The position numbers and the translations under genes were made by a program. The notes under the pieces were generated by a model that saw only the letters and a program-made list of their open reading frames with translations, had not been told where the DNA came from and did not search any database. A stretch of DNA of 64,000 nt, from positions 1 through 64,000 of the forward strand of contig JANXBS010000005.1 in NCBI GenBank assembly GCA_025060615.1, written 5' to 3'. This document shows, piece by piece, positions 1-8,228 of this stretch. This DNA is from Anaerolineae bacterium (lineage in GTDB: Bacteria; Chloroflexota; Anaerolineae; DUEN01). Positions within the stretch are counted from its first letter, which is position 1. The number at the start of each line of letters is the position of its first letter.

Positions 1-703
1 AGGCGGCCAGTTTGTGCGCCTCGTCCACGATCACCAGGTCCCACCGGGTCTCGGCCAGCGCGGCCAGGATTTCCTCCTGCTTGGCGAAGTCCATCGAGGT
101 GATGATCCAGGGCTGTTCCTGCCAGACGTTGCGGCCCCAGGTGGCGCCGACGACGGCCCGGTCCACGACGGTGAAGGTCTCGCCGAAGCGCTCCTTCAGT
201 TCCCGGAGCCACTGGTCCTTGAGGTGGCCGGGGACGACGACGAGGGCACGGCGGACAAGCCCCCGGGCCTTGAGTTCTTTGAGCAGGAGGCCGGCCATAA
301 TGGTCTTTCCGGCGCCGGGGTCGTCGGCCAGGAGGAAGCGGACGCGGGGCTGGCGGAGGATGTGGCCGTAGACGGCGTCTATCTGGTGGGGGAGGGGGTC
401 CACCTGGGAGATGTGGACGGCCAGGAGGGGGTCAAACTGGTGGGCCAGGCGGATGCGGTGGGACTCCAGGGCCAGGAAGAAGGATTCGGCGCTGCCGGTG
501 AAGGTGCGGGCCTCCTGGGGGGCGGCGCGGATATGGGCCAGGTCGGCGGGTTGGAGGGTGTGGTCGTAGTAGCGGCGGGAGCGGAGGCCGACGGCCTCAA
601 TGCGCAGCCCCCGCCCGACGGGATGGACGGCGAGCACCCGCAGCGGCTCGCCCCAGAAAGGGCCCTCTATGGTCTTCCCTGGGGAAAGGGATGAAATGTC
701 CAT
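1..703 (-). CDS. SNF2-type DEAH helicase, N-terminal part (cut by window edge)
   Basis: The minus strand is open from an ATG at 703 to the window edge, giving the first 234 residues of a larger protein. A Walker A loop (DDPGAGKT) lies at residues 127-134, motif Ia (VVVPGHLKDQW) near 155-165 and a DEAH Walker B box at 227-230, so this is an SF2/SNF2 DNA translocase. The conserved stretch before the P-loop (VSQVDPLPHQ-like, here ISQVDPLPHQIDAV) resembles the large helicases found in defence islands with DUF1156 methylases and DUF499 ATPases, or DrmD-like proteins. A good Shine-Dalgarno (GGGGAGA) lies 4-6 bases before the ATG. Third positions are extremely GC-rich, which creates long antisense open frames. 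The system it belongs to lies outside the window, so its role is an inference. Confidence 0.85.
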   Translation of the reverse strand, partial: MDISSLSPGKTIEGPFWGEPLRVLAVHPVGRGLRIEAVGLRSRRYYDHTLQPADLAHIRAAPQEARTFTGSAESFFLALESHRIRLAHQFDPLLAVHISQVDPLPHQIDAVYGHILRQPRVRFLLADDPGAGKTIMAGLLLKELKARGLVRRALVVVPGHLKDQWLRELKERFGETFTVVDRAVVGATWGRNVWQEQPWIITSMDFAKQEEILAALAETRWDLVIVDEAHKLAA

Positions 704-731
704 CTTATCTCCCCTTGCCTCTCTTTGATGT

Positions 732-762
732 ATTATAATCCTATGAGTTATAATCCTATGAG
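732..762 (-). promoter_or_regulatory. Tandem 15-bp repeat carrying -10-like boxes upstream of the helicase
   Basis: The 15-mer TTATAATCCTATGAG occurs twice with no gap (733-747 and 748-762). Read on the minus strand, the gene-proximal copy gives a perfect TATAAT at 732-737, about 30 bases before the helicase ATG. The second copy gives TATAAC. No good -35 was found. It may be a promoter duplicated by slippage, or a short iteron-like regulatory site. Confidence 0.4.
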
Positions 763-844
763 CTGGTGTGCGCGCTGGAACGCTATGGGTAGGGAAGGCC
801 TCGCTTGAGAGCTTGTAGCGCGTGGGCTGCGAGGTGATGCTTGA

Positions 845-1087
845 GAGCGCCCTGTTGAGAGCGCTCTGGACGATCTGACCGCCGTCCCATCCGAGCGCCC
901 CATCGTCTTCCTGTGGCCCGGGCCAGGCTGGTACTACGAAGAGCGAGACGGTCAGGTGGCCCACCGGCTTATACAGCTTATGGTCAGACGAACTCTTGTG
1001 GTAGAATGGGGACTAAGGATGCCTTTCCTATTTTCTTCGTCCGGGGCCAGAGAGACATCGGAGTTAAGGGAGCGCTATGACCATCGA
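845..1087 (+). other. Possible decayed coding remnant between helicase and recombinase
   Basis: The 763-1076 gap holds no complete gene. In one plus frame, 845-1087 is open for 81 codons without a normal start. The part up to about 1010 has protein-like composition (for example RPIVFLWPGPGWYYEER then DGQVAHRLIQLM). I recognise no family. It could be the end of a gene lost at the junction, or chance in GC-rich DNA. A TAGAAT at 1002-1007 may be the recombinase -10 box, but no matching -35 is visible. Confidence 0.2.
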
Positions 1088-2102
1088 TGAGGCCCTGCAC
1101 CGATTCTTGGCTGACCTGGCGCTGGGCCAGTCTCGAAAGACGGTGCGCACCTATGCCGGCGCCCTCAATCGCTTCTGCGAATACCTGTCTCAAATCCCCC
1201 TTTCCCCCTCAACGGAGCCGGCCGCCCGGTTGACAGCGGATCACGCAATTGACTTCGTCCACTGGCTAAGCGGCGAGCATTTCCGTGACCATCCGATGTC
1301 CAAGGCCACCCTGCGCACCTATCTGGCTGCTCTCTCCCGCTTCTATGCGTACTTGATCCGCGAGAAGCTGGCCTCCATCCCAGCCGACGAGTATGAGCGG
1401 TTGAGAAAAGCTTATCACGACTTCCGTCGCGGTGGATACCGTCGGCTGCCCAGGCCAGCTGCGCCGGAGATCATCCAGCGGTTGATTCAGACAGCTCGCT
1501 CCATCCCCTCACGGCCCGATAACCGTCCTTACGAGTTGCGCCGACTGCGCAATATCGCCATCCTGGAGAGCTTGCGCTGTACTGGGGCACGGGTAGGCGA
1601 GCTGGTAGCGCTGCGGCGCGGCGATCTCGACTACCGAAACCAATCGGCTCGGGTGGTTGGCAAGGGCGACCGGGAGCGGATTGTTTACTTTGACGACGCG
1701 GCCTGGCAGGCCGTCCAGGCCTATCTGAACGCTCGCCAGGATAGCGCCAGGGGCCATACACTGCATGAGCTACCCCTCTTTGCCCGCCACGACCGTGCCG
1801 CAGGACGTCGGGTATTGCCGCTCTCCACCAATACTGTGCGCCAGGTCTTTGAGGATTGCCTGAGGTTGGCCGGGATCGAACAGCCGCTCACCCCTCACAC
1901 TCTTCGCCACACGTTTGCGACCCTCGCCCTAGAGGTAACTGGGGATCTGGCCGTGGTCCAGGATCTGCTAGGTCATGCCTCGCCCGCAACGACGCGAGTG
2001 TACGCTAAGGTGAGCGCCCGTCGGCTTCGCGAGGCCCACCGGCAGATCTTCAGCGTTCGGGATCAGAGCGCTCAGTCAGAAGAGGACCTTCCGAGGGCCT
2101 AG
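1077..2102 (+). CDS. Tyrosine recombinase, XerC/XerD-like
   Basis: A 341-residue site-specific recombinase/integrase. The N-terminal half (about 1-110) is a SAM-like core-binding domain. The C-terminal half has the full catalytic set: Arg172 in GARVGELVALR, Lys196 in VVGKGDRER, the H-x-x-R pair His274/Arg277 in HTLRHTF, His300 in LLGHASP, and the nucleophile Tyr309 in TRVYAKV. It cuts and rejoins DNA through a 3'-phosphotyrosyl link. Family members resolve chromosome dimers or integrate mobile DNA. The place beside a defence-type helicase and a truncated HepT gene suggests an island edge, but no att or dif site was found, so housekeeping Xer function stays possible. Confidence 0.9.
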   Translation: MTIDEALHRFLADLALGQSRKTVRTYAGALNRFCEYLSQIPLSPSTEPAARLTADHAIDFVHWLSGEHFRDHPMSKATLRTYLAALSRFYAYLIREKLASIPADEYERLRKAYHDFRRGGYRRLPRPAAPEIIQRLIQTARSIPSRPDNRPYELRRLRNIAILESLRCTGARVGELVALRRGDLDYRNQSARVVGKGDRERIVYFDDAAWQAVQAYLNARQDSARGHTLHELPLFARHDRAAGRRVLPLSTNTVRQVFEDCLRLAGIEQPLTPHTLRHTFATLALEVTGDLAVVQDLLGHASPATTRVYAKVSARRLREAHRQIFSVRDQSAQSEEDLPRA

Positions 2103-2176
2103 ATCCCTTCAACAAGATAGAGGGCTTTTTGACAGCCTTCCCGTAGACATGTATAGTCCTTCCCAGGAGAGAACCT

Positions 2177-2416
2177 GTGCGGGATCACCTAGAAGTCCTG
2201 AAATCCTGCTTGGAACGGGAAAAGGTACTACCTATGGCATTCGCTCGCCGACTAGCCCCAATGGCCGGATTTCGCAATATCCTGGCTCATGAGTATCTGG
2301 CGATAGACTGGGACCTGGTATATAAGCACCTCCAGGGGTTGGATGATTTCTACCAATTCGCTCACTACATCCGGGAGTGGTTGAGAGGGCAATTCGAGCG
2401 TTCTAGCCCGTCTTAA
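2177..2416 (+). pseudogene. HepT-like (DUF86/HEPN) toxin, N-terminally truncated
   Basis: The 79-residue frame from GTG 2177 matches only the C-terminal half of HepT-like ribonucleases. It holds the R-x4-H signature in FRNILAHEY, followed by the usual IDWDLVYKHLQ and LDDFYQFA pattern. Complete HepT proteins are about 110-145 residues, and the first helices are missing here. The MNT nucleotidyltransferase that normally sits beside it and silences it is also absent. No strong Shine-Dalgarno precedes the GTG. I read it as a leftover of a two-gene toxin-antitoxin module. A short functional orphan is less likely. Confidence 0.6.
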
Positions 2417-2448
2417 GGGGTGCAACAGCGATACACCCCATCACGTAC

Positions 2449-2477
2449 TTGGTACTTCGCACTGAAATGCATATAAT
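2449..2477 (+). promoter_or_regulatory. Sigma-70-type promoter for the NEW3/ABC operon
   Basis: TTGGTA at 2449-2454 and a perfect TATAAT at 2472-2477 are 17 bases apart. Transcription would begin near 2484, about 60 bases before the ATG at 2546. It lies just after the HepT fragment and drives rightward into the NEW3 gene. Confidence 0.6.
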
Positions 2478-2545
2478 AGCCGGATGGCGTTATGGCCAGG
2501 TCTTTATAGCACGCTGTTGATCTTTCTCCTTGGGAGGTGATCTTC

Positions 2546-3736
2546 ATGCGTTGGAAATGGGTGATTCCTTGGCTCGCTGTTGCTGTTCTGCTGGGGGGCC
2601 AGACATCGGCTTTGGTTCTGGCGCAGGAACCCCAGCCACAGCCGATTTCTCCACAAACTCTATCCTTGTTCACGAACTATCCGTCTCAGGTGGTGCAACT
2701 GGGCGAGACGGTTACCCTAGGCCTCACGTTGCGCACTACTGGGGCATCCCCGCTGATCGTGCGCTTGGAAACGCGTGACGTCCCCGAGGGCTGGACCGTC
2801 ACCTTTCGAGGCGGCGGTCGGATCGTCCAGTCTGCTTATGTCGAGCCAGGTAAGGATACCTCGGTGGATCTCAGAGTCGAACAGCCACAGGGGGTGACGG
2901 CCGGGACCTACCGCTTGGTGGTCGTCGCTCGCAGTCAGAATCCGAGCCTAGAGGCGACACTGCCCATCGAGCTCACCGTCAGGGAGAAGCTGCCGCCCAA
3001 GCTCAGCCTCAGCGTGGATCTTCCTACCATTAAAGGCTCACCCACTACCACTTTCCGCTGGGATACCACGCTGAAGAACGATGGTGACGAGGACCTGACG
3101 GTCAATCTAGACAGCCAGGCGCCCGCTGGCTTTCGCGTGATCTTCAAGCTCTCAGGCCAGGAGGTGACCAGCCTGCCCTTGAAGGCGCGCGAGTCGAAGC
3201 GCATCAGCATCGAGGCAGATCCCTTGGGCGAAGCGGCGGCTGGGCAGTATCCGTTTACAATCCGAGCCCTTGGCGGCGAGGCAGAGGCCTCGCTGAACCT
3301 CGCAGCTGAGGTGACAGGCCAGCCCAGCCTCACGGTGACGGCCCCCGATGGGCGGCTCTCGGGGCAAGCTTACGCGGGCCGCGAGACCCCGCTGAAGGTC
3401 ATCGTGCAGAACACAGGCAGCGCGTCGGCCTATAACGTCCAGCTATCCGCCTCAGGGCCTTCTGGCTGGGCTTTTACTGCGGACCCGAAGGAGATCCCGG
3501 AAATTCCCGCTGGCCAGCAGGTCGAAGCGACTATCAATATCCGGCCGGCTGAGAAGGCCGTCGCCGGTGACTATATGATCACCGTCCGGGCGAGCCCAGA
3601 GGGAGGTAGTAGCAAGTCCGCTGACTTCCGCATCATGGTGCTTACCTCCACTCTCTGGGGCATCGTAGGCGTCGCTCTGATCGCCGTCGCCGTCGGAGTC
3701 GTGGGGCTGGCCGTTGCGCGCTTCGGCCGTCGCTGA
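2546..3736 (+). CDS. NEW3-domain exported membrane-anchored protein
   Basis: The ATG at 2546 has GGAGG eight bases upstream, which favours it over the GTG at 2537. The protein (about 396 residues) starts with a signal peptide (RWKW then a hydrophobic run ending near SALVLAQ). It continues with repeated beta-sandwich modules with NEW3/CARDB-like phrases ([48 protein letters not shown]). It ends in one membrane helix (about residues 370-392) followed by FGRR. It would sit outside the membrane, anchored at its C-terminus. The ABC ATPase and permease follow directly, so it may be an extracytoplasmic partner of that exporter. The ligand is unknown. Confidence 0.8.
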   Translation: MRWKWVIPWLAVAVLLGGQTSALVLAQEPQPQPISPQTLSLFTNYPSQVVQLGETVTLGLTLRTTGASPLIVRLETRDVPEGWTVTFRGGGRIVQSAYVEPGKDTSVDLRVEQPQGVTAGTYRLVVVARSQNPSLEATLPIELTVREKLPPKLSLSVDLPTIKGSPTTTFRWDTTLKNDGDEDLTVNLDSQAPAGFRVIFKLSGQEVTSLPLKARESKRISIEADPLGEAAAGQYPFTIRALGGEAEASLNLAAEVTGQPSLTVTAPDGRLSGQAYAGRETPLKVIVQNTGSASAYNVQLSASGPSGWAFTADPKEIPEIPAGQQVEATINIRPAEKAVAGDYMITVRASPEGGSSKSADFRIMVLTSTLWGIVGVALIAVAVGVVGLAVARFGRR

Positions 3737-3755
3737 ACAAGTGTCTATAACGCTG

Positions 3756-3791
3756 ATAGGCGAGCAAAGGCATCTGCCTTTGCTCGCCTAT
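3756..3791 (+). terminator. Perfect 17-bp hairpin directly before the ABC ATPase Shine-Dalgarno
   Basis: The arms 3756-3772 and 3775-3791 are exact reverse complements with a two-base centre. No T-run follows; the ATPase Shine-Dalgarno (GGAGG) begins at 3793. It could stop part of the transcription, block 3' decay of the NEW3 message, or hide the ribosome site. Confidence 0.6.
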
Positions 3792-3803
3792 TGGAGGTGG
3801 ACC

Positions 3804-4754
3804 ATGAGTGAGGCGGTCGTCGAGACACAAGGCCTTACCAAGCACTATGGCTCCATCGTTGCCGTAGAGAATCTAAACCTCACAGTGAGGTCCGGCGAGA
3901 TCTTTGGGCTGCTTGGGCCGAATGGGTCTGGTAAGACCACGACTATCCTGATGCTTTTGGGACTCACTGAGCCGACGGCGGGTCGGGTGCGTGTGCTTGG
4001 CTTCGATCCTGCTCGCCAGCCGTTAAGCGTCAAGTCTCGCGTGGGATATCTACCCGATCAAGTGGGCTTCTACGATGAGTTGACCGCGCGCGAGAACCTC
4101 ATCTATATTGCGAAGCTCAACGGCCTGCGCCGGGACGAAGCCTATCGGCGGATTGATGAGGCCTTGTCGCAGGTAAGCCTGACCGACGTGGCCGATTGGC
4201 GCGTAGGAACCTTCTCCCGGGGAATGCGCCAGCGGTTAGGCGTGGCGGAGGTGCTGATCAAGCAGCCTCAGCTCATCATCATGGACGAGCCGACAGCTGG
4301 TCTGGACCCTGAGGCGGCGCGAGAGTTCCTAGAACTCATTCGTGGGCTGAAGGCCAGAGGGATCAGCATCTTGCTCTCATCTCATTTGCTGCATCAGGTG
4401 CAGGTCGTCTGCGATCGGGTGGGCCTGTTTTACCGGGGGCGGATGGCCCTGGAGGGCACGGTGCGGGAGCTGGCCCAGCGCGTGCTCGGCGGCGCATACC
4501 GCATCCGCTTAGAGGCCGATGGCCGCGTGCCTAGTTTGGAGGATGTCCTCCGGCGGCTTCCTGGCGTAGTAAAGGTGCATCGCCTTGAGGCAGGAGCTTA
4601 CGAGGTCGAAGCTCGGAACGATTTGCGCGGGGAGGTCGCTCGCGCAGTGATCGAGGCCGGCGGCCGGCTGCTCTCATTGAGCTTTGAGGAGCCCAGCCTT
4701 GACGCTGTGTACGCGCGGTATTTCCAGGAGGTGGGACATGCCGAGGCAGCCTGA
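3804..4754 (+). CDS. ABC transporter ATP-binding protein (ABC-2 exporter type)
   Basis: The ATG at 3804 follows GGAGG by seven bases; the longer open frame upstream runs through the hairpin and is not the start. The 316-residue protein has Walker A (GPNGSGKTT, about residue 39), the Q-loop ([11 protein letters not shown]), an ABC signature of the FSRGMRQRL type, Walker B (LIIMDEP) and the H-loop (LLSSHLLHQ). Residues after about 220 form a C-terminal extension typical of DrrA/CcmA/NosF-type exporters. It powers the permease encoded next, with which it overlaps by 17 bases. Substrate is unknown; the neighbouring NEW3 protein and glycosyltransferase suggest an envelope role. Confidence 0.9.
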   Translation: MSEAVVETQGLTKHYGSIVAVENLNLTVRSGEIFGLLGPNGSGKTTTILMLLGLTEPTAGRVRVLGFDPARQPLSVKSRVGYLPDQVGFYDELTARENLIYIAKLNGLRRDEAYRRIDEALSQVSLTDVADWRVGTFSRGMRQRLGVAEVLIKQPQLIIMDEPTAGLDPEAAREFLELIRGLKARGISILLSSHLLHQVQVVCDRVGLFYRGRMALEGTVRELAQRVLGGAYRIRLEADGRVPSLEDVLRRLPGVVKVHRLEAGAYEVEARNDLRGEVARAVIEAGGRLLSLSFEEPSLDAVYARYFQEVGHAEAA

Positions 4755-5721
4755 GTCATCCAAAGAACGCGTGCGAGAGGGTTCGCCTTGGACCGGCCTT
4801 TGGGCTGTCGTGGCTAAGGAGATGGCGGATCACCTCACAAGCGCTCGGATGCGCATCCTGGAGGTGCTGATCGTCTTGACAGCGGCCGGGACGATCTACG
4901 TGGCGCTTCAGGAGATTCGGACTACGGTCGGCCAGGACCCGTTCCTATTTCTTCGGCTCTTCACCACTGCGCGCGACCCGTTACCTGCGTTCGTGGGCTT
5001 TCTGGGCTTTCTAGTGCCGTTGATCGCCATCGCGCTGGCGTTTGACGCGGTGAATGGCGAGTTCAATCGGCGGACGCTTTCCAGGGTCTTGGCGCAGCCT
5101 ATCTACCGCGACGCGCTGCTCTTGGGGAAGTTTCTCGCGGGCCTTTTCACGCTGGCATTAGTGCTGGCGGCTATCTGGCTGCTGATCATGGGCCTGGGGG
5201 TCATCGGGCTGGGGCTTCCGCCAGGCGGTGAGGATGTAGCGCGTAGCCTGTCGTTTCTGCTAGCTACGATCTTCTACGGTGGCATCTGGCTGGCCTTGGC
5301 GCTTTTGTTCTCGACTGTGTTTCGCCAACCCGCCACAGCGGCCTTGGCCTCCATTGCCGTCTGGCTTTTCTTCATCGCCTTCTGGGAGATGATTGCCAGT
5401 ATGCTGGCCCAGGTCCTGCGGCCAGTCCAATTCGGCTTTCCACAGGAGGTGTTGGCTCAAGCACAGCTTGAGCTGGCGCTCACTCGCTTATCGCCTAATA
5501 CGCTCTATGCGGAGACGACGCTGGCGCTCTTGCATCCGACGGTCCGCTCTCTGGGCCTGGTGTTGCCGTTCCAGCTCCATGGGGCAGTCCTGGGCACGCC
5601 ACTGCCGCTGAGCCAGAGCTTGCTGCTCGTCTGGCCTCATCTGACAGGGCTGGTCGCTGCCACGATCCTGCTGTTTGCATTAGGCTACGTGCTCTTCCAG
5701 CGGCAGGAAATCCGAGCGTGA
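4738..5721 (+). CDS. ABC-2 type transporter permease
   Basis: The ATG at 4738 has AGGAGG just upstream and lies inside the 3' end of the ATPase gene, so the two are translationally coupled. About 327 residues: a short hydrophilic start, then about six membrane helices. A long loop (about 230-290) between helices 5 and 6 is typical of NosY/ABC-2 permeases. The phrase [20 protein letters not shown] is the conserved coupling loop of this family (ExxxGTL-like region). It forms the membrane channel of the exporter powered by the 3804-4754 ATPase. Confidence 0.88.
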   Translation: MPRQPESSKERVREGSPWTGLWAVVAKEMADHLTSARMRILEVLIVLTAAGTIYVALQEIRTTVGQDPFLFLRLFTTARDPLPAFVGFLGFLVPLIAIALAFDAVNGEFNRRTLSRVLAQPIYRDALLLGKFLAGLFTLALVLAAIWLLIMGLGVIGLGLPPGGEDVARSLSFLLATIFYGGIWLALALLFSTVFRQPATAALASIAVWLFFIAFWEMIASMLAQVLRPVQFGFPQEVLAQAQLELALTRLSPNTLYAETTLALLHPTVRSLGLVLPFQLHGAVLGTPLPLSQSLLLVWPHLTGLVAATILLFALGYVLFQRQEIRA

Positions 5722-5749
5722 CCTGTGCCATATGCGGTAGAGAGTCTGC

Positions 5750-8179
5750 TTGGCTTTCGTATGTCTGCGGCAACTTATCAAATCTGAACGCGCCTTCCTT
5801 GTGCTGCTTTGTCTGCTGGCGCTGGGGCTACGGCTCTACCGATTGGATGGGCAGAGCCTGTGGTATGACGAGGCGTTGAGCGTATACTACGCGCGCCTAC
5901 CTCCTGCTAAGCTGATCCGGGCCGTGGCCCACAGCGACCACCCCCCGCTATATTTCCTCGCCCTGGCCGGTTGGATTCGTCTATTGGGTGCATCTGAATG
6001 GGCCGTACGCGCTTTTTCAGCGCTGGGGGGCGTGTTAGCTGTCCCTCTGACTTACCAACTTGGGCGGGTGACCGGGCTGCGTCTGGCCGGGAAGCCGGCT
6101 GCCGCGATCATGGCCGTCCTTCCGTTCTTGATTTGGTATGGTCAGGAGGCCCGCCCATATGCTTGGTTTGTGGCTCAGGCGGCGCTTGCTAGCCTCTTGT
6201 TGCGCCGGGCGCTCTCTGCTTACCAGCGTTACCTTTGGTGGGCGTATACGCTGGCCGTCGTTGTAATGCTGTATACTCACGTCTATGGAGCGTTCGTCCT
6301 GCTTTTTCATGTGCTCTACGCCATCAGCAGGAGGTGGTTGAAGGCTGATGCCTCGAGGGCGCAGCGATCAGCCCCGCGCTGCTCTGGCTACTGGCTAGTG
6401 GTGAGCTTCCTTATCACTGGCCTGCTCTTTTCTCCCTGGATTTATGTCTGGCTTGGGCAATACCAGCGCGGCGCTACCTATTGGCATGGTTCCTTCAGTG
6501 TGCCCCAGGCTGCGTTCCTCTTCCTCCGCGCGGTCGCGGTCGGAGAGACCGCTCTTCATACTGTTTGGCGAGAGGCGGCCACGCTGGTCATGCTGGCTCT
6601 GTCGACCTGGGGAGGTGTGGTCATCCTCCGCTTGCGTGGTGCCGATCCTCTTTTCTTGCTGGGGCATCTCCTGATCATCGCTGGGCTAATCCTCAGCGTG
6701 GTGTGGTTTATTCCCAAGTTCGCCCCGCGTTATCTTCTAGTGATAACTCCGGTGCTCGCCGTGATCGTGGGTGTCGGCCTCTGGGATCTCTGGGGACGCT
6801 CGTGGCTGAGGTTGCCGTTGCTGGCCGTATTGGCGTTATGGGGCGGGGTGACGGGGCATTCGCTAGCGAGGATGTATTTTGACCCTGAAGTAGCCCGCCC
6901 GGATATGCGCGCGGTTGCAGCTTATATCGCCAAACATGCTCAGCCCCGTGATGCCATTTTGGTGGTGGCCGGATATAACGCCCCTACCGTCGAGTACTAC
7001 AATGCGCGGTGTCTGCCGGTCTACGCGATTCCAGACAGCCTAATGCCTATCGTGGATCGTCCGCTTCGCCGCGAGGCAGTGGCTGACACGCTCAACGCCA
7101 TCGCATCCAGCCACGATCGGGTTTGGTTGGTGCTATGGCAGGAATTCTGGGTGGATCCTGAGCGTCTGGTGTTCGATCAGTTGCTAAGCAACGCTCCCCG
7201 TTTAGCGGTCAAGGAGGAATTTCACGGCGTCTCCCTGCTGCTCTTCTCACTGGAAGGACGCCCGACTTTTTCTCCGCATCCACTGGTCCAGCGCGTTGTG
7301 GGCGTGCGGTATGGTGAGCAGGTAGAGTTGGTGGGATATGACCTGTCGCGCGGCACTTGGGCGCGTGATCTGCGACAGACTGCCCTGGCGGAGGGCCGAG
7401 AGGTGATCCTCGAGGAGGCAAGGCATTTCCATCCTGGCGAGACACTCTATCTGACGTTGTACTGGCGCGCGTTGGTCCCGGTCGTCCAGGATCAGACGGC
7501 CTTTGTTCAGCTGCTAAGCCCGGCCCGCCGCATTTATGGCCAGCTTGATCAGCGCCTAGGTGGTGACTTCTTCCCTGTCACCCAATGGCCTGTGGGGCGG
7601 GTGGTAGAGCAGGATCATCCTGTGCCCGTGTTGCCGGGGACGCCCCCTGGATTATATGACTTGATCATTGGGGTGTATCAGTCCGAGACGCTGGCCCGCC
7701 TGCCGTTGACCTATGCGCCAGATAGCGATGGCGGTGACTTCTGGCGGCTGGGCCGGATCGAGGTCGTCCCACCGCCGTTGCCGATCCCCGTCACAGACGT
7801 AGCTGTGCTGCTCACTCTGGAGGGGGGTGGGCTGCGGTTAGTAGGCTATACGCCAGAGCGAACCAAGGTGGCCGTACCTGATGCCTGGCGTTTCACGCTG
7901 TTCTGGCAGGCTACCGCTCCTCTTGTGTCACCTCCGGCCCTAATGTTTCGCCTGCGCGCGACCGATGGGCGCGCTTCCTTTGTCTGGCGATCACCGTTGG
8001 CCGAAGGGCGCTATCCACCGGCAGAGTGGAGAGCGGGCGAGACGGTGCGTGATGTACAGGATGTATTCTTGCCCGGTGAATTGCCGGCTGGCGAGTACAC
8101 CTTGGAGGTGCAGTGGCAGGAGGATGCCCCCTGGTTCGCGCTTCCCGGTAGTATATGGATTGCGCACGGCGGGAGATGA
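5750..8179 (+). CDS. Membrane glycosyltransferase (GT39/ArnT-like) with C-terminal beta modules
   Basis: An 809-residue protein starting at TTG 5750 (no other in-frame start fits). The first periplasmic loop has the acidic motif LWYDEALS and, further on, SDHPPLYF, both typical of PMT/ArnT/AglS-type enzymes that use polyprenyl-phosphate sugars. About ten membrane helices follow, to roughly residue 370. The remaining half is outside the membrane. It contains two related beta-sandwich units marked by LTLYWRA (about 565) and FTLFWQA (about 717), each ending with a PxGxY turn. The same unit appears in the protein at 47203-50223. It follows the ABC exporter by 28 bases and probably modifies surface glycans or proteins. 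Confidence 0.8.
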   Translation: MAFVCLRQLIKSERAFLVLLCLLALGLRLYRLDGQSLWYDEALSVYYARLPPAKLIRAVAHSDHPPLYFLALAGWIRLLGASEWAVRAFSALGGVLAVPLTYQLGRVTGLRLAGKPAAAIMAVLPFLIWYGQEARPYAWFVAQAALASLLLRRALSAYQRYLWWAYTLAVVVMLYTHVYGAFVLLFHVLYAISRRWLKADASRAQRSAPRCSGYWLVVSFLITGLLFSPWIYVWLGQYQRGATYWHGSFSVPQAAFLFLRAVAVGETALHTVWREAATLVMLALSTWGGVVILRLRGADPLFLLGHLLIIAGLILSVVWFIPKFAPRYLLVITPVLAVIVGVGLWDLWGRSWLRLPLLAVLALWGGVTGHSLARMYFDPEVARPDMRAVAAYIAKHAQPRDAILVVAGYNAPTVEYYNARCLPVYAIPDSLMPIVDRPLRREAVADTLNAIASSHDRVWLVLWQEFWVDPERLVFDQLLSNAPRLAVKEEFHGVSLLLFSLEGRPTFSPHPLVQRVVGVRYGEQVELVGYDLSRGTWARDLRQTALAEGREVILEEARHFHPGETLYLTLYWRALVPVVQDQTAFVQLLSPARRIYGQLDQRLGGDFFPVTQWPVGRVVEQDHPVPVLPGTPPGLYDLIIGVYQSETLARLPLTYAPDSDGGDFWRLGRIEVVPPPLPIPVTDVAVLLTLEGGGLRLVGYTPERTKVAVPDAWRFTLFWQATAPLVSPPALMFRLRATDGRASFVWRSPLAEGRYPPAEWRAGETVRDVQDVFLPGELPAGEYTLEVQWQEDAPWFALPGSIWIAHGGR

Positions 8180-8228
8180 GGCCTCGTTCACCCTTCTTTG
8201 CGCGCGGTCGAAGGGTGAGGACACGAGG

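Noticed and set aside
14-694. Long plus-strand open frames at the left end
   Set aside because: They are antisense to the helicase, whose P-loop, Ia and DEAH motifs are clear; extreme third-position GC opens the opposite strand.
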